Notes: generated by a model from the letters alone, not told the origin. 64,000 nt of DNA from Flavobacterium phycosphaerae (GCF_010119235.1 NZ_JAAATZ010000001.1:1270501-1334500), one strand, 5' to 3'. Shown: positions 50,858 to 59,906, numbered from the stretch's first letter. A program made the numbers and translations.

Positions 50858-51831
50858 TTCTTTTATCACTTTGGCATTTTTGATGACTCCGCCACCTTCA
50901 AGTTGTATCAAATAAACCCCTTTGGGCAAACCACTCAAATCAACACTATTGTCACCCTGCACACAGTCAAAAGAGTTGATGACTAACTGACCAAGCTGAT
51001 TAACCACCGAAATAGTAGTAAACAGGCCTTTAGGATTACTAAAGAAAACCTTTCCATTAGTAGGGTTAGGCGCTAGGGCAAGAGTAGTTGTCTCCGGCTC
51101 ATTGGTGCTCAACGAACAATCAGTAACAATACTTATAGGCTGTGTTATGCCACAGTTAGTTATAAAATTCTGTGCGGGTACCACTTCATTATCATCTACA
51201 CAAATTGAGGTAAGATTAGGGTTGTTCCAGCAACCGTTATAAGCGGTCTGTGTAAAGGTTTGCGCGTGGTTATTTCTAATGTTAATCCAGCTCAAATTGG
51301 GGTTTTCGTAACACCTCAATTGCTCAAAAAATGATTGTTGCTAAAGTCCAGATGCGTTAATGGATTTTGATCAATAATAAGTATTTTAAGAGCGACTAAT
51401 GTTGAAAAATCTACTTCTGTCAATTGATTACCTTCCAAAAGGAGAAACCACAAATTACTCAATCCATTCAGGTTTACAGTGGTTAGATGATTGCCTCCTA
51501 ATCCTAGTGTTTGAAGATTGGTTAAACTTGCTAAATTAGCAGTTAGAAGATTATTATTTACAATAGTTATGTCAAATATATTTGTAAAATATGCTATTCC
51601 TGTTAAGTCAACGATGTTTCCAGCTGTGATTGAAATAGTATAAACTGTTAAAGCTTCGCTTTGCTCTATCTCTCCATCATTATTGGCATCAATTTTTACA
51701 CCCCCTGCAATATAATTATTGGTGTCCGCTTGAAGTAATTTGGCTTTAAAGGCTAGGTCAGGAAAATTAATGACCTGCGCATTCAAGGCACTCAATGTTA
51801 AAACCAATACGGTTATTAGTATTCTTTTCAT
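50855..51831 (-). CDS. LRR-type T9SS protein, frameshifted
   Basis: Two frames make one secreted protein. From the ATG at 51831: signal peptide MKRILITVLVLTLSALNAQ, then leucine-rich-repeat-like segments (LTNLQTLGLGGNHLTTVNLNGLSNLWFLLLEGNQLTEVDFSTL). The frame stops at FLSN-stop, because AA (plus strand 51318-51319) should be AAA; with it the reading continues SNLRCYENPNLSWINI into the second part. That part ends in a type A T9SS sorting domain (LALAPNPTNGKVFF ... PKGVYLIQLEGGGVIKNAKVIKE). The restored protein has 325 residues. Probably a surface LRR protein; sequencing error likely. Confidence 0.85.
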
Positions 51832-51916
51832 TTTAATTCATTCGATAAAGTAAAAATAACTATTTCTATTTGATGATTACTCGTTTTATTATCCTGAACA
51901 AGAAAATCGTGAATCA

Positions 51917-51974
51917 TAGCCCCGATGGGAATGAAAATCCTCGAAGAGATTGTAATGGACAGCGGGAGAGGGAT
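51917..51974 (+). repeat. Dispersed intergenic hairpin element, copy B
   Basis: The same arms as at 1038-1127 but reading on the plus strand: TAGCCCCGATGG at 51917 to AAATCCT (ending 51941), then a five-base tip, then AGATTG (51947) to ACAGCGGGA (ending 51967), then GAGGGAT. The tip is short where copy A has a 33-base hairpin. It lies between the tsf terminator and the LRR gene. Confidence 0.6.
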
Positions 51975-52005
51975 GAAGAAAAGCAATATAGTTCTGCTTC
52001 TAAAA

Positions 52006-52042
52006 ACAAAAAACCCGATTCGTACTGAACCGGGTTTTTTTA
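52006..52042 (-). terminator. Terminator after tsf
   Basis: On the minus strand AACCCGGTTC and GAATCGGGTT pair around a five-base loop, followed by a T run. The other direction also has T-rich flanks. Confidence 0.85.
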
Positions 52043-52060
52043 TACTTGTTAAGGATTTAA

Positions 52061-53029
52061 TTATCCTAAAGTTACTCTTTTGAAACCTGTAATTTCAACG
52101 TTGAAACCTTTAACATAATCGCCTACTTTTTTACTGTCATCTTTGATGAAGTTTTGATCTAATAAGGCTTTCTCTTGGTCTAAAGTAGTGTTATCAGAGA
52201 TGAAACGTTGTACTTTTCCAGGAAGAATTTTGTCCCAAATTTGCTCTGGTTTGCCTTCCGCTTTTAATTCAGCTTTAGCATCTTCTTCTGCTTGTTTGAT
52301 CACTTCTTCAGTTAATTGAGAGTAAGAGATATATTTAGGAACGTTTTTCAATGTTTTTCCTAAACGTTTTGCTTCTTCATTTTCTTTTTCGATTACTGCG
52401 ATACGAGCTGCCAATTCAGAAGCAACGAAAGCAGGATCAAAATCTTTATAAGATAAGGTATCAGCTCCCATTGAAGCAACTTGCATAGAAACATCTTTAG
52501 TTAGTGTTTCAGCGTTGTCAATTTTTGCAGAAATAGCCGTTAAAGCAGCAATTTTGTTTACGTGAACGTAAGATCCAACAAAAGCGCCTTCTAAGATTTC
52601 AAAACCACCGATTTCGATTTTCTCACCGATAACACCGGTTTGCTCAATTAATTTTTCAGCTACAGTGATTCCGTTGAAATCAGAAGCTAAAAATTCTTCT
52701 TTTGAAGAGAAATTGATTGCTTTTTCAACTAAAGCTTTGGCTAAAGCTACGAAAGCTTCATTTTTACCTACGAAGTCAGTTTCGCAGTTCAAAGTGATGA
52801 TCGCTCCTTTAGTGTTGTCAGCATTGATGAAAGAAACAGCAGCTCCTTCAGAAGACTCACGGTCAGAACGATTAGCCGCCACTTTTTGCCCTTTTTCTCT
52901 AAGGTTTTGTATAGCTTTATCGAAATCGCCTTCCGCTTCAACTAAAGCTTTTTTACAGTCCATCATTCCGGCACCTGTAACTTGTCTTAATTTGTTTACG
53001 TCTGCAGCAGTGATTGTGATTGTTGACAT
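52061..53029 (-). CDS. tsf: Translation elongation factor Ts
   Basis: 322 residues. Exchanges GDP for GTP on EF-Tu. It opens MSTITITAADVNKLRQVTGAGMMDCKKALVEAEGDFDKAI (UBA-like domain with signature L-R-x-x-T-G-A-G-M-M-D-C-K-x-A-L), then CETDFVGKNEAFVALA, the conserved TDFV loop that displaces magnesium in EF-Tu. Last gene of rplM-rpsI-rpsB-tsf. A 120-base gap with inverted repeats lies between rpsB and tsf. Confidence 0.97.
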   Translation of the reverse strand: MSTITITAADVNKLRQVTGAGMMDCKKALVEAEGDFDKAIQNLREKGQKVAANRSDRESSEGAAVSFINADNTKGAIITLNCETDFVGKNEAFVALAKALVEKAINFSSKEEFLASDFNGITVAEKLIEQTGVIGEKIEIGGFEILEGAFVGSYVHVNKIAALTAISAKIDNAETLTKDVSMQVASMGADTLSYKDFDPAFVASELAARIAVIEKENEEAKRLGKTLKNVPKYISYSQLTEEVIKQAEEDAKAELKAEGKPEQIWDKILPGKVQRFISDNTTLDQEKALLDQNFIKDDSKKVGDYVKGFNVEITGFKRVTLG

Positions 53030-53079
53030 AATATTTTATTTTTTTAATTAAAAATCTCTTTTAAAAGTAAATTACGAAT

Positions 53080-53140
53080 TACGAGTTTCAAATTACGAGT
53101 TAAAATAATCCGTAATTCTTAATTCATAATTCGTAATTAT
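53080..53140. repeat. Short inverted repeat tract between rpsB and tsf
   Basis: AATTACGAATTACGAG (53080-53095) has a near-perfect complement in ATAATTCGTAATT (53126-53138), with AAATTACGAG repeated in between. It is the same kind of tract as at 17831-18025, in a transcribed spacer. Confidence 0.6.
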
Positions 53141-53149
53141 TTTTTTGTT

Positions 53150-53958
53150 TTATTCTTCAGTCTTAGTTTCTGTAGCTTCTACTTCAGGAGCCGCTTCAAC
53201 AGCCGGTGCTTCAACAGCAGCAACTACTTCTACAGTTTCTTCAGCATCAACTTCAGGAGCAGCATCAGAAGTTCTGTTAGCTAATCCGTCTTTTACAGCG
53301 TCAGTTACTAAAGATAAAATTTTATCAATTGATTTTGAAGCATCATCATTGGCTGGGATAACGTAATCTACTTCACGTGGATCAGAGTTAGTATCAACCA
53401 TGGCGAAAACTGGAATGTTTAATTTTTGTGCTTCTTTGATTGCGATGTGTTCCGCTTTGATATCTACCACGAAAAGTGCAGCAGGTAATCTTGACATATC
53501 AGCGATAGAACCTAAGTTCTTCTCTAATTTGGCACGAAGACGATCAACTTGTAATCTTTCTTTTTTAGACAAAGTCATGAAAGTACCATCTTTTTTCATT
53601 TTATCAATAGAAGCCATTTTTTTAACGGCTTTACGGATAGTAACGAAGTTGGTTAACATACCACCTGGCCATCTTTCAGTGATGTAAGGCATGTTACAAG
53701 CTAATGCTTTTTCAGATACGATATCTTTTGCTTGTTTTTTGGTAGCTACGAAAAGTATTTTTCTACCAGATGCTGCAATTTTTTTCATGGCTTCATTAGC
53801 CTCTTCAATTTTGGCAGCGGTTTTGTATAGGTTGATAATGTGAATTCCATTACGCTCCATATAGATGTAAGGGCCATGTTCGGATCCCACTTACGAGTCA
53901 TGTGTCCGAAGTGAACACCTGCTTCTAATAATTCTTTAACGTCAATTTTGTTTGCCAT
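53150..53958 (-). CDS. rpsB: 30S ribosomal protein S2 (uS2), frameshifted
   Basis: The start is the ATG at 53958 ([29 protein letters not shown]). The frame then goes wrong because GGG on the plus strand (53871-53873) should be GGGG; with it the reading is [20 protein letters not shown], the canonical S2 continuation, and the downstream frame (to 53150) carries the rest, including [26 protein letters not shown], and [35 protein letters not shown]. The restored protein has 269 residues, with an acidic A/E-rich C-terminal tail. S2 is essential and single copy, so a real frameshift is implausible and a sequencing error is the best explanation. Confidence 0.95.
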
Positions 53959-53988
53959 TGTGTAATAGTTTACGTTCCGTGTTATAGC

Positions 53989-54025
53989 AATTTTCAAGTA
54001 GTCACTTGCGTTTGTCTTGAAAATT
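53989..54025 (-). promoter_or_regulatory. rpsB leader hairpin
   Basis: AATTTTCAAG (plus 53989-53998) pairs perfectly with CTTGAAAATT (54016-54025) around a 17-base loop, within the 176-base spacer between rpsI and rpsB. Candidate ribosomal-protein leader structure; no exact promoter box was seen in this spacer. Confidence 0.5.
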
Positions 54026-54134
54026 TAGATGCTAAACTAATTCCCTTTTTACAAGGAATATCGACAACTTTGTTTTAAATTCTAATTTAATTGTAAAAAA
54101 TAATCTGAAAATATATTCTGGTAAATACCGAATA

Positions 54135-54521
54135 TTAACGTTTCGAGAATTGGAATCTCTTTCTCGCTTTTTTCTGACCGAATTTTTTACGTTCTACCAT
54201 TCTTGGATCTCTGGTTAGTAATCCTTCTGGTTTTAGGATGCTTCTGTTTTCATCCCCTACTTCACACATTGCTCTAGCAATAGCCATTCTCACAGCTTCT
54301 GCTTGACCTGTTGAACCACCACCGTATACATTTACTTTTACGTCAAAGTTGTCAGCGTTGTTTGTCATAGACATTGGCTGTAATACTTTGTACTGTAAAG
54401 TAGCTGTTGGGAAGTAGTTGTTGAATTCTCTTTTGTTAACGGTAATTTTTCCAGTTCCTTCTGAAACGTAAACACGTGCTACTGCACATTTTCTTCTACC
54501 GATTTTGTGAATAACTCCCAT
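54135..54521 (-). CDS. rpsI: 30S ribosomal protein S9 (uS9)
   Basis: 128 residues. [37 protein letters not shown] is the normal S9 N-terminus. The C-terminus RMVERKKFGQKKARKRFQFSKR has the basic tail whose last residues reach the P-site tRNA. Its ATG overlaps the rplM stop by one base (TAATG). Confidence 0.97.
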   Translation of the reverse strand: MGVIHKIGRRKCAVARVYVSEGTGKITVNKREFNNYFPTATLQYKVLQPMSMTNNADNFDVKVNVYGGGSTGQAEAVRMAIARAMCEVGDENRSILKPEGLLTRDPRMVERKKFGQKKARKRFQFSKR

Positions 54522-54976
54522 TACTTAAGATCGTTTAGGTTAACTGTTTTAGGTTTTTGAGCTCCTTGTTTGTGCTCAGTTCCTACAACAACATTTAAAT
54601 TTCTGAAAAGTTCTGCTCCTAATTTGTTTTTAGGTAACATTCCTTTCACTGCTTTCTCCACTAGTAAAGCAGGGTTTTTTGATTGCAAAACCTTTGCAGT
54701 CAAACTTCTTTGCCCACCTGGGTAACCTGTGTGTCTGATGTACGTTTTGTCATCCAACTTGTTACCGGTAAGGTTGATTTTCTCTGCGTTGATAACAATT
54801 ACGTTATCTCCACAGTCGACGTGAGGGGTGTAACTTGGCTTGTATTTTCCTCTCAAAAGCATCGCAACTTTTGAAGCAAAACGACCTAAGTTATGACCTT
54901 CAGCATCTACAATGATCCACTCTTTTCCAGAAGTGGCCTTGGTTGTAGATTGTGTCTTGTAGCTTAATGCGTCCAT
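54521..54976 (-). CDS. rplM: 50S ribosomal protein L13 (uL13)
   Basis: 151 residues. [67 protein letters not shown] is typical L13, followed by [15 protein letters not shown] and GMLPKNKLG. First gene of the translation cluster, with a perfect promoter and a 44-base leader that includes TCCC..GGGA. rpsI is coupled by TAATG. Confidence 0.97.
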   Translation of the reverse strand: MDALSYKTQSTTKATSGKEWIIVDAEGHNLGRFASKVAMLLRGKYKPSYTPHVDCGDNVIVINAEKINLTGNKLDDKTYIRHTGYPGGQRSLTAKVLQSKNPALLVEKAVKGMLPKNKLGAELFRNLNVVVGTEHKQGAQKPKTVNLNDLK

Positions 54977-55019
54977 AATATTTTTTTAATTAAACATTCC
55001 ATTCCCAATAAAGGGAGTG

Positions 55020-55050
55020 CAAAAGTACAATTATTTATTAATAAAGCAAA
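55020..55050 (-). promoter_or_regulatory. rplM-rpsI promoter
   Basis: On the minus strand TTTG (55050-55047), 19-base spacer, TACTTTTG (55027-55020). Perfect consensus. The 5' leader to rplM contains a short hairpin TCCC/GGGA. Confidence 0.8.
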
Positions 55051-55211
55051 TACGATTTTTTAAATTTTTTTATAAAGCGACTAGTTTTGCTTAAAATCCT
55101 TTAAATGAATGCACTTAACAACCCAAAAGCAACTTGATTTTGAGGCCATAAAACCAAAGTTTTTCCCCCATTTGCGCTCAACTTTGATTTCGATGTGCCG
55201 AGGGACAGAAA

Positions 55212-55219
55212 TATTTTTG
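55212..55219 (+). promoter_or_regulatory. Promoter -7 box of the LacI regulator
   Basis: TATTTTTG, 27 bases before the ATG at 55247. TTTG at 55183 lies 25 bases upstream, slightly too far for a standard -33 box. Confidence 0.5.
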
Positions 55220-55246
55220 CTATTTTTACGCTTTAACCCGGATAAA

Positions 55247-56272
55247 ATGAAATCGAAAGCGACATTAAAACAAATTGCCAAAGAACTAGGCGTTTCTGTT
55301 TCCACTGTTTCCAAAGCACTAAATGGAAGCCCTGAAATCAGTGAGCCTACTAAGCAACGCGTACAAGAATATGCCAAATTGAAAAATTATAAGCCGAATG
55401 TGATTGGTTTGAGCCTTAAGAACAGGAGAACCAAAACGATAGGTGTTATTATTCCGAATATATTAAACTCTTTTTTTGCTAAAGTATTCAGCGGTATTGA
55501 AAAGGTGGCTGATGCCAAAGGGTATAAAGTAATTACTTGTATCTCGAATGAATCTTTAGAAAAAGAAATCAATGCGCTCGAAATGCTGAGTAACGGAACT
55601 ATAGACGGTTTTATTCTTTCCATTGCGGAGGAATCTCAAAAGATGCATAAGTTCAATCACTTTACCACCATCATCAACGAAGGTACTCCAATAGTAATGT
55701 TTGACCGCATAGCCGATGAGGTAAATTGCGATAAAGTAGTGGTGGATGATTTTGAATCGGCCGTTAATGCTACTGAACATTTAATCAAAACTGGTTGCCG
55801 AAAAATTGCGTTACTCTCTACCATCGATAATTTAAGTGTTGGCAAACTCAGAGAAAAAGGGTTTTACAAAGCCATAGAAAGCAAAGGGGTTGCCGTTGAT
55901 AAAAACCTGATTATTCTAACAGACAACACAGACGATTTCGATAAAAAAGCGGCTGATTTTTTTACCAAATACAAGCCCGATGGTGTGTTTGCTCTTGACG
56001 AACATTCTTCTATTGCGGCAATGAAATTGGGGCTAAAGGCAGGTTTGAAAATCCCCGAAGACTTATCCATCATTGGTTTTGCCGATGGCGTTTGGTCGCG
56101 CCGTATGACTCCGAGCTTATCAACGGTCAGTCAACACGGTCCCGAAATTGGTGAAGTGGCAGCACAATTGTTAATTGATAAATTGGAAAGTCAGGAAGAA
56201 ACGTTCACCTTTTCAACAACTACCGTTAAAACCGAATTGCGACAAAGAGAATCTACAAAGAAGTTAGTTTAA
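55247..56272 (+). CDS. LacI family transcriptional regulator
   Basis: 341 residues from the ATG at 55247. A DNA-binding helix-turn-helix plus hinge, MKSKATLKQIAKELGVSVSTVSKALNGSPEISEPTKQRVQEYAKLKNYKPN, precedes a periplasmic-binding-protein-like effector domain (TIGVIIPNILNSFFAKVFSGIEKVADAKGY, GFILSIAEES, PIVMFDRIAD, RKIALLSTIDN, PDGVFALDEHSSIAAMKLG, SIIGFADGVWSRRMTPSLSTV). Sugar-type effector is likely but not identified. The longer open frame to 55109 adds residues upstream of the promoter and is rejected. It ends 20 bases inside the convergent methyltransferase gene. Confidence 0.94.
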   Translation: MKSKATLKQIAKELGVSVSTVSKALNGSPEISEPTKQRVQEYAKLKNYKPNVIGLSLKNRRTKTIGVIIPNILNSFFAKVFSGIEKVADAKGYKVITCISNESLEKEINALEMLSNGTIDGFILSIAEESQKMHKFNHFTTIINEGTPIVMFDRIADEVNCDKVVVDDFESAVNATEHLIKTGCRKIALLSTIDNLSVGKLREKGFYKAIESKGVAVDKNLIILTDNTDDFDKKAADFFTKYKPDGVFALDEHSSIAAMKLGLKAGLKIPEDLSIIGFADGVWSRRMTPSLSTVSQHGPEIGEVAAQLLIDKLESQEETFTFSTTTVKTELRQRESTKKLV

Positions 56273-56914
56273 AAATATAATTGGTTTCCACCCATTCCTT
56301 TTTTTCCAGAACCAAAGTAAAAGCTATGGCATTTTTTAAGGCTATGGCTTTTATTTTTTCTATTGCACAATCCTGTGAAAGTATCATAAAGCAATTAGTG
56401 TCAATGGTTATATGATTGGGCAGTTGTTGGAAGAGTTTTTCAAAGTAATCAAAATTTTCGCCGCAAAACCAAGCTTGCTCTTTTACATTTTGGGCGGTTT
56501 TGGGATAATAGGGCGGATTGATAACGATGTAATCAAAAGGTTGGCTTTCTATACTTTGAAACAAATCAGAATAAACAGCTTTCAGGGTTAAATTATTTTT
56601 AGAAGCGTTAGTTTCCAAAAAATCCAAAGCAATTTGATTAATGTCTGAAGCGGTGACTACTGCTTTTTCTTTGCTGCCAAAAGCGAAATAATACCACTAC
56701 CACAACCCAATTCTAAAAAGGTCTTGTTTTTCAATTCGGATTCTTTTATGAAATCCAATAAAATTTTGGTGCTTAATGTCAGTTGTGGCGGAAAAACATC
56801 AGGGTGTATTTTGATTTGGATACCGTCATAGGTATAGTTCCTGGGTTTGGAATAGTAGGCATTCAAACCCAATTTCAAAAAAGGATGTGTTATTTTCTTT
56901 AAAAATGTTCTCAT
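56253..56914 (-). CDS. Small class I methyltransferase, frameshifted
   Basis: Two frames make one 220-residue protein. The first, from the ATG at 56914, holds the SAM-binding FLELGCGSGIISLLAAKKK motif, then stops because the A run on the minus strand has five bases (plus T 56664-56668); six would restore AAKKKAVVTASDINQIALDFLETNASKNN. The second part has the substrate/catalytic NPPYYP motif (FDYIVINPPYYPKT), the [N/D]PPY signature of N6-adenine or glutamine methyltransferases such as HemK/PrmC. The substrate is not known. It directly abuts the radical SAM gene and is the last gene of the long operon. Likely sequencing error. Confidence 0.88.
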
Positions 56915-58438
56915 CTATTCTGAATAAAATCCTTCAATCTCCGGCTGTCGGTATTTCCAAAGTTTGTGTAATGCTTTTATTTCGTATGGATAATGATAGA
57001 ATCCTGTTTTGTAACGAAAACTGGAAACCGATTGCAGGATGGTTTTCTTAAATCCGCGTATCCTAAAATCAGAAACCGTCGGGTAATAACCGTTCAACAC
57101 TGTTTCAAAATTTTTAATAGTATCAATCATATAAGGCTTTAACCAAGGTGTCAAAGGATTTTTGCGCAAATCAAAGTTTTCCCAACTCGGCGATATCCAG
57201 TCTTCCAACTGCTGCGGAAACGAAAACCCGGCATCAAGAATTTGTTGGTACAGTTCGGAACCTTCTGTAGGCACCGGACTAAAAAGGTAAATGATAATCT
57301 CAGCATTCGGGTTGATGACTTTAATTTCTTTGATGAAATTGATGTCCCACAAAATCTGATCATACACTTCTTTCTCGGTTTTAGCCGGCATGCCTAGTAC
57401 AAAAGAAAGTTCCGGAATAATATCAGCGTTTTTCATTCGGAGGACAAAATCCTTTATCATTTGACCGGTTTGGGTTCCGCCTTTGTTCATTTGCTTAAGC
57501 ACGGCATCGTTACCGGTCTCGGCACCCAAAAAAATCATCTTGCAGCCGGCTTTTCGCATTAACTTCAGTTCGGCATCGCTATACATATTAATAGTATCAA
57601 TACGGCCTTCGCCCCAATAACTGAGGTTGTCATCCATAATCAGTTCCGAGAATTCAAGGACCCTTTTTTTGGAAGTAAAGAAATTATTGTCGTGAAATTC
57701 AACGGCGTCAATGTTGTATTGGTCTTTGAAATATTTCACGTCTTCATAAATTCGGGCAGCTGACATGCCTTTCCATTTGGCATTGTAAATCGGAACAACA
57801 GCACAAAACGAACAAGAAAACGGACAGCCCATACTAGAGTGATAGGACAGGGTTTTATTTCCCATAAAAGTTTTGGCCAAATACTGTTGCACTGGATAAA
57901 ACGAGTTCAAGTAGTCATACGGAAACTTCGGCAAGGTGTCTTGATCAAGCAAAGCTTCTACGGCTGTTTTGATAATTTCACCTTTCTTGTCTTTATAAAT
58001 GAGATTCTTAATCAGGAAAATGGTTTCCTTGTTGTTTTCTTCCAAAGCAGTAATCAATGAAGGAAACGCCACATCGCCGGGACCGTTAATTATATAGTCA
58101 ACAACATTAGATTCTAAGGAAACTTTATACTGATTGGCTGCAAAATAGCCGCCCCAAACAGTGATGGTTTCCGGATACAATTCTTTTATTTTTTTGGTAA
58201 ACGGAATCGCTTGACGCAACTGAGGTCCGGGCATTACGGTTGAACCAAAGTATTTGAATTCGCCCGTTTTTAAATAATTTTCAATGGTTTGCCAAGGATC
58301 TTTTTCCAAATTGCCATCCACAAAAACATACTCATAGTGGCCATGAACAGAAGCGCCCACCTGCAAAATAGAATTGGGTATACGGTGCTTGCAGTTGGCA
58401 CTTTTGGGATTGAAGAGGATGATTTTTGAATTATTCAT
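56915..58438 (-). CDS. B12-binding-type radical SAM protein
   Basis: 507 residues. An N-terminal cobalamin-binding-like domain (about residues 1-155; VWGGYFAANQYKVSLESNVVDYIINGPGDVAFPSL) precedes the radical SAM core with the [4Fe-4S] motif CPFSCSFC (about residues 210-217). Further core segments EFHDNNFFTSKKRV and MIFLGAETGNDAVLKQMNKG are typical. No DxHxxG histidine is seen, so cobalamin may bind base-off or be absent. C-terminal about 100 residues are extra. Such enzymes methylate or rearrange unactivated carbons. It overlaps the arylsulfotransferase-like gene by eight bases. Its partner methyltransferase abuts its stop. Confidence 0.87.
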   Translation of the reverse strand: MNNSKIILFNPKSANCKHRIPNSILQVGASVHGHYEYVFVDGNLEKDPWQTIENYLKTGEFKYFGSTVMPGPQLRQAIPFTKKIKELYPETITVWGGYFAANQYKVSLESNVVDYIINGPGDVAFPSLITALEENNKETIFLIKNLIYKDKKGEIIKTAVEALLDQDTLPKFPYDYLNSFYPVQQYLAKTFMGNKTLSYHSSMGCPFSCSFCAVVPIYNAKWKGMSAARIYEDVKYFKDQYNIDAVEFHDNNFFTSKKRVLEFSELIMDDNLSYWGEGRIDTINMYSDAELKLMRKAGCKMIFLGAETGNDAVLKQMNKGGTQTGQMIKDFVLRMKNADIIPELSFVLGMPAKTEKEVYDQILWDINFIKEIKVINPNAEIIIYLFSPVPTEGSELYQQILDAGFSFPQQLEDWISPSWENFDLRKNPLTPWLKPYMIDTIKNFETVLNGYYPTVSDFRIRGFKKTILQSVSSFRYKTGFYHYPYEIKALHKLWKYRQPEIEGFYSE

Positions 58439-59906
58439 TAAAGTTAATATTGTATTTCAAAGCTCTGTAAGAGTAAGTAAAACTGTTGGGATTATTGCTG
58501 AAACTTATGTCTAATACAATGTTGCCATTGGCATCAACTTCTGTAATGTCTGATTTGCTGGCATTAATCTGTGATGTTATGTTGCCGCCCCAACCGATAA
58601 AATAGTTCCCGTTAGGCATTTTTTGAACGGAACCCATTATGTCAGAATATCGGCCGATGTCTTTGTATTCATAAACCAAATCGGCAGTCAAATTTACTTC
58701 GTCAAGGGCAAATTCTGCGATACGTGTTTGTTTCGGATTTTTGGTTACACCATTATCAAACAACAGTAAATGACCATTAGGAAGCATAGTTGCATGATGA
58801 GGGTGAGAAATGATTTCATTTTCAGTCAGATTAAAATCATCACTGCTACCGCCAAAACGCCACATAATAGCTCCCGTGTTTCGGTTTACTTTATAAACCT
58901 GATTGGTGTGTCGGGCAGAAATGATGAAATTATTATCGTTTGGGTCAATGTTAATTGAATTGAAATGGAAATAATCTACCTTCGGACTAGTAGCATATTG
59001 AGCATAATAAATAGGGTCTGTCGCGCTCAACAATTCGGTATGGTCTGCGGTATTCCATTCAAATAGAACCTGATTGTTTTGTATTTCCTGAAATACAAAC
59101 TCACCTAAATTTACCGAATTACTTCCGCCAAAAGCTGTCATATCTACATTTTCCCGAGTAATATAAGCCGGAAGAATATAGTGATTGTCATCCAGATAAA
59201 GGCAATCATGATTGTCAGTCGGATAATTTCCATGGTTATTATTCGGAAGTAAATCCAGCTGTTTTATTTCTTCAAATTTTTCATTCATTACTACAATTTT
59301 ACCTATGTCGTTTACATTATAACTGAATCTTTTTTGGTTGTTACCGATGTCAAAATATTTGAAATTAATTACTCCGGGATACGGCAGTCTCTTGTAATAA
59401 ACCGGATATCCATCATTGTTCAGGATAGCAATATAACTGTAGTCGTAAGTTATAACCGGTGATAAATCAAACAGATTTATAAGGATATATCCCTCTGAAG
59501 GATTGTTTTTGGTTATCACATTAATTTTAGGCATGTCCGCCGGAAGATAATGAATGGTATAGGTTACGGTGGTATCAGTATGATATCCGGATTTGATAAT
59601 AATATTTTCCCCAGGTTGCAATTTGACAGTTGTGATTTTGCTCAACACTTTTACATTGTTTATGTAGATGTTTTTAGTTGGGTCAAAGTCATCCAGGGTT
59701 ATCTCAATAGGGTTTAGTGTGTTGATAGAAGTGATATAGTAATCCTTGATTTCGGGATTAAATGCCGGATATATTTCACCGGTTGCTATTTTTATAGCAG
59801 TTAGTTTGTTATCGGGATCAACGTATTCGTTGTTGGAACATGAAAATAAAAAAAGAACCCAACAAATGGATAAGGTAAAAACAGTGATTTTTTTTGCTAG
59901 TTCCAT
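58431..59906 (-). CDS. Arylsulfotransferase (ASST)-like lipoprotein
   Basis: 491 residues. A lipoprotein signal (MELAKKITVFTLSICWVLFLFSC) is followed by a beta-sandwich of about 100 residues and an ASST-type beta propeller. Signs are HDCLYLDDNHYILPAYI, FHFNSINIDPNDNNFIISARHTNQVYKVNRNTGAIMWRFGG, HPHHATMLPNGHLLLFDNG and GSVQKMPNGNYFIGWGG. ASST enzymes transfer sulfate between aryl groups through a histidine, and several H residues are present here. Whether this member is active on aryl sulfates is unknown; being a lipoprotein next to glycan genes suggests it acts on an extracellular product. Confidence 0.82.
   Translation of the reverse strand: MELAKKITVFTLSICWVLFLFSCSNNEYVDPDNKLTAIKIATGEIYPAFNPEIKDYYITSINTLNPIEITLDDFDPTKNIYINNVKVLSKITTVKLQPGENIIIKSGYHTDTTVTYTIHYLPADMPKINVITKNNPSEGYILINLFDLSPVITYDYSYIAILNNDGYPVYYKRLPYPGVINFKYFDIGNNQKRFSYNVNDIGKIVVMNEKFEEIKQLDLLPNNNHGNYPTDNHDCLYLDDNHYILPAYITRENVDMTAFGGSNSVNLGEFVFQEIQNNQVLFEWNTADHTELLSATDPIYYAQYATSPKVDYFHFNSINIDPNDNNFIISARHTNQVYKVNRNTGAIMWRFGGSSDDFNLTENEIISHPHHATMLPNGHLLLFDNGVTKNPKQTRIAEFALDEVNLTADLVYEYKDIGRYSDIMGSVQKMPNGNYFIGWGGNITSQINASKSDITEVDANGNIVLDISFSNNPNSFTYSYRALKYNINFNE

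Noticed and set aside
55109..55246. N-terminal extension of the LacI regulator
   Set aside because: It contains the promoter box and is not part of the HTH fold, which begins at MKSKATLKQIAKELG.
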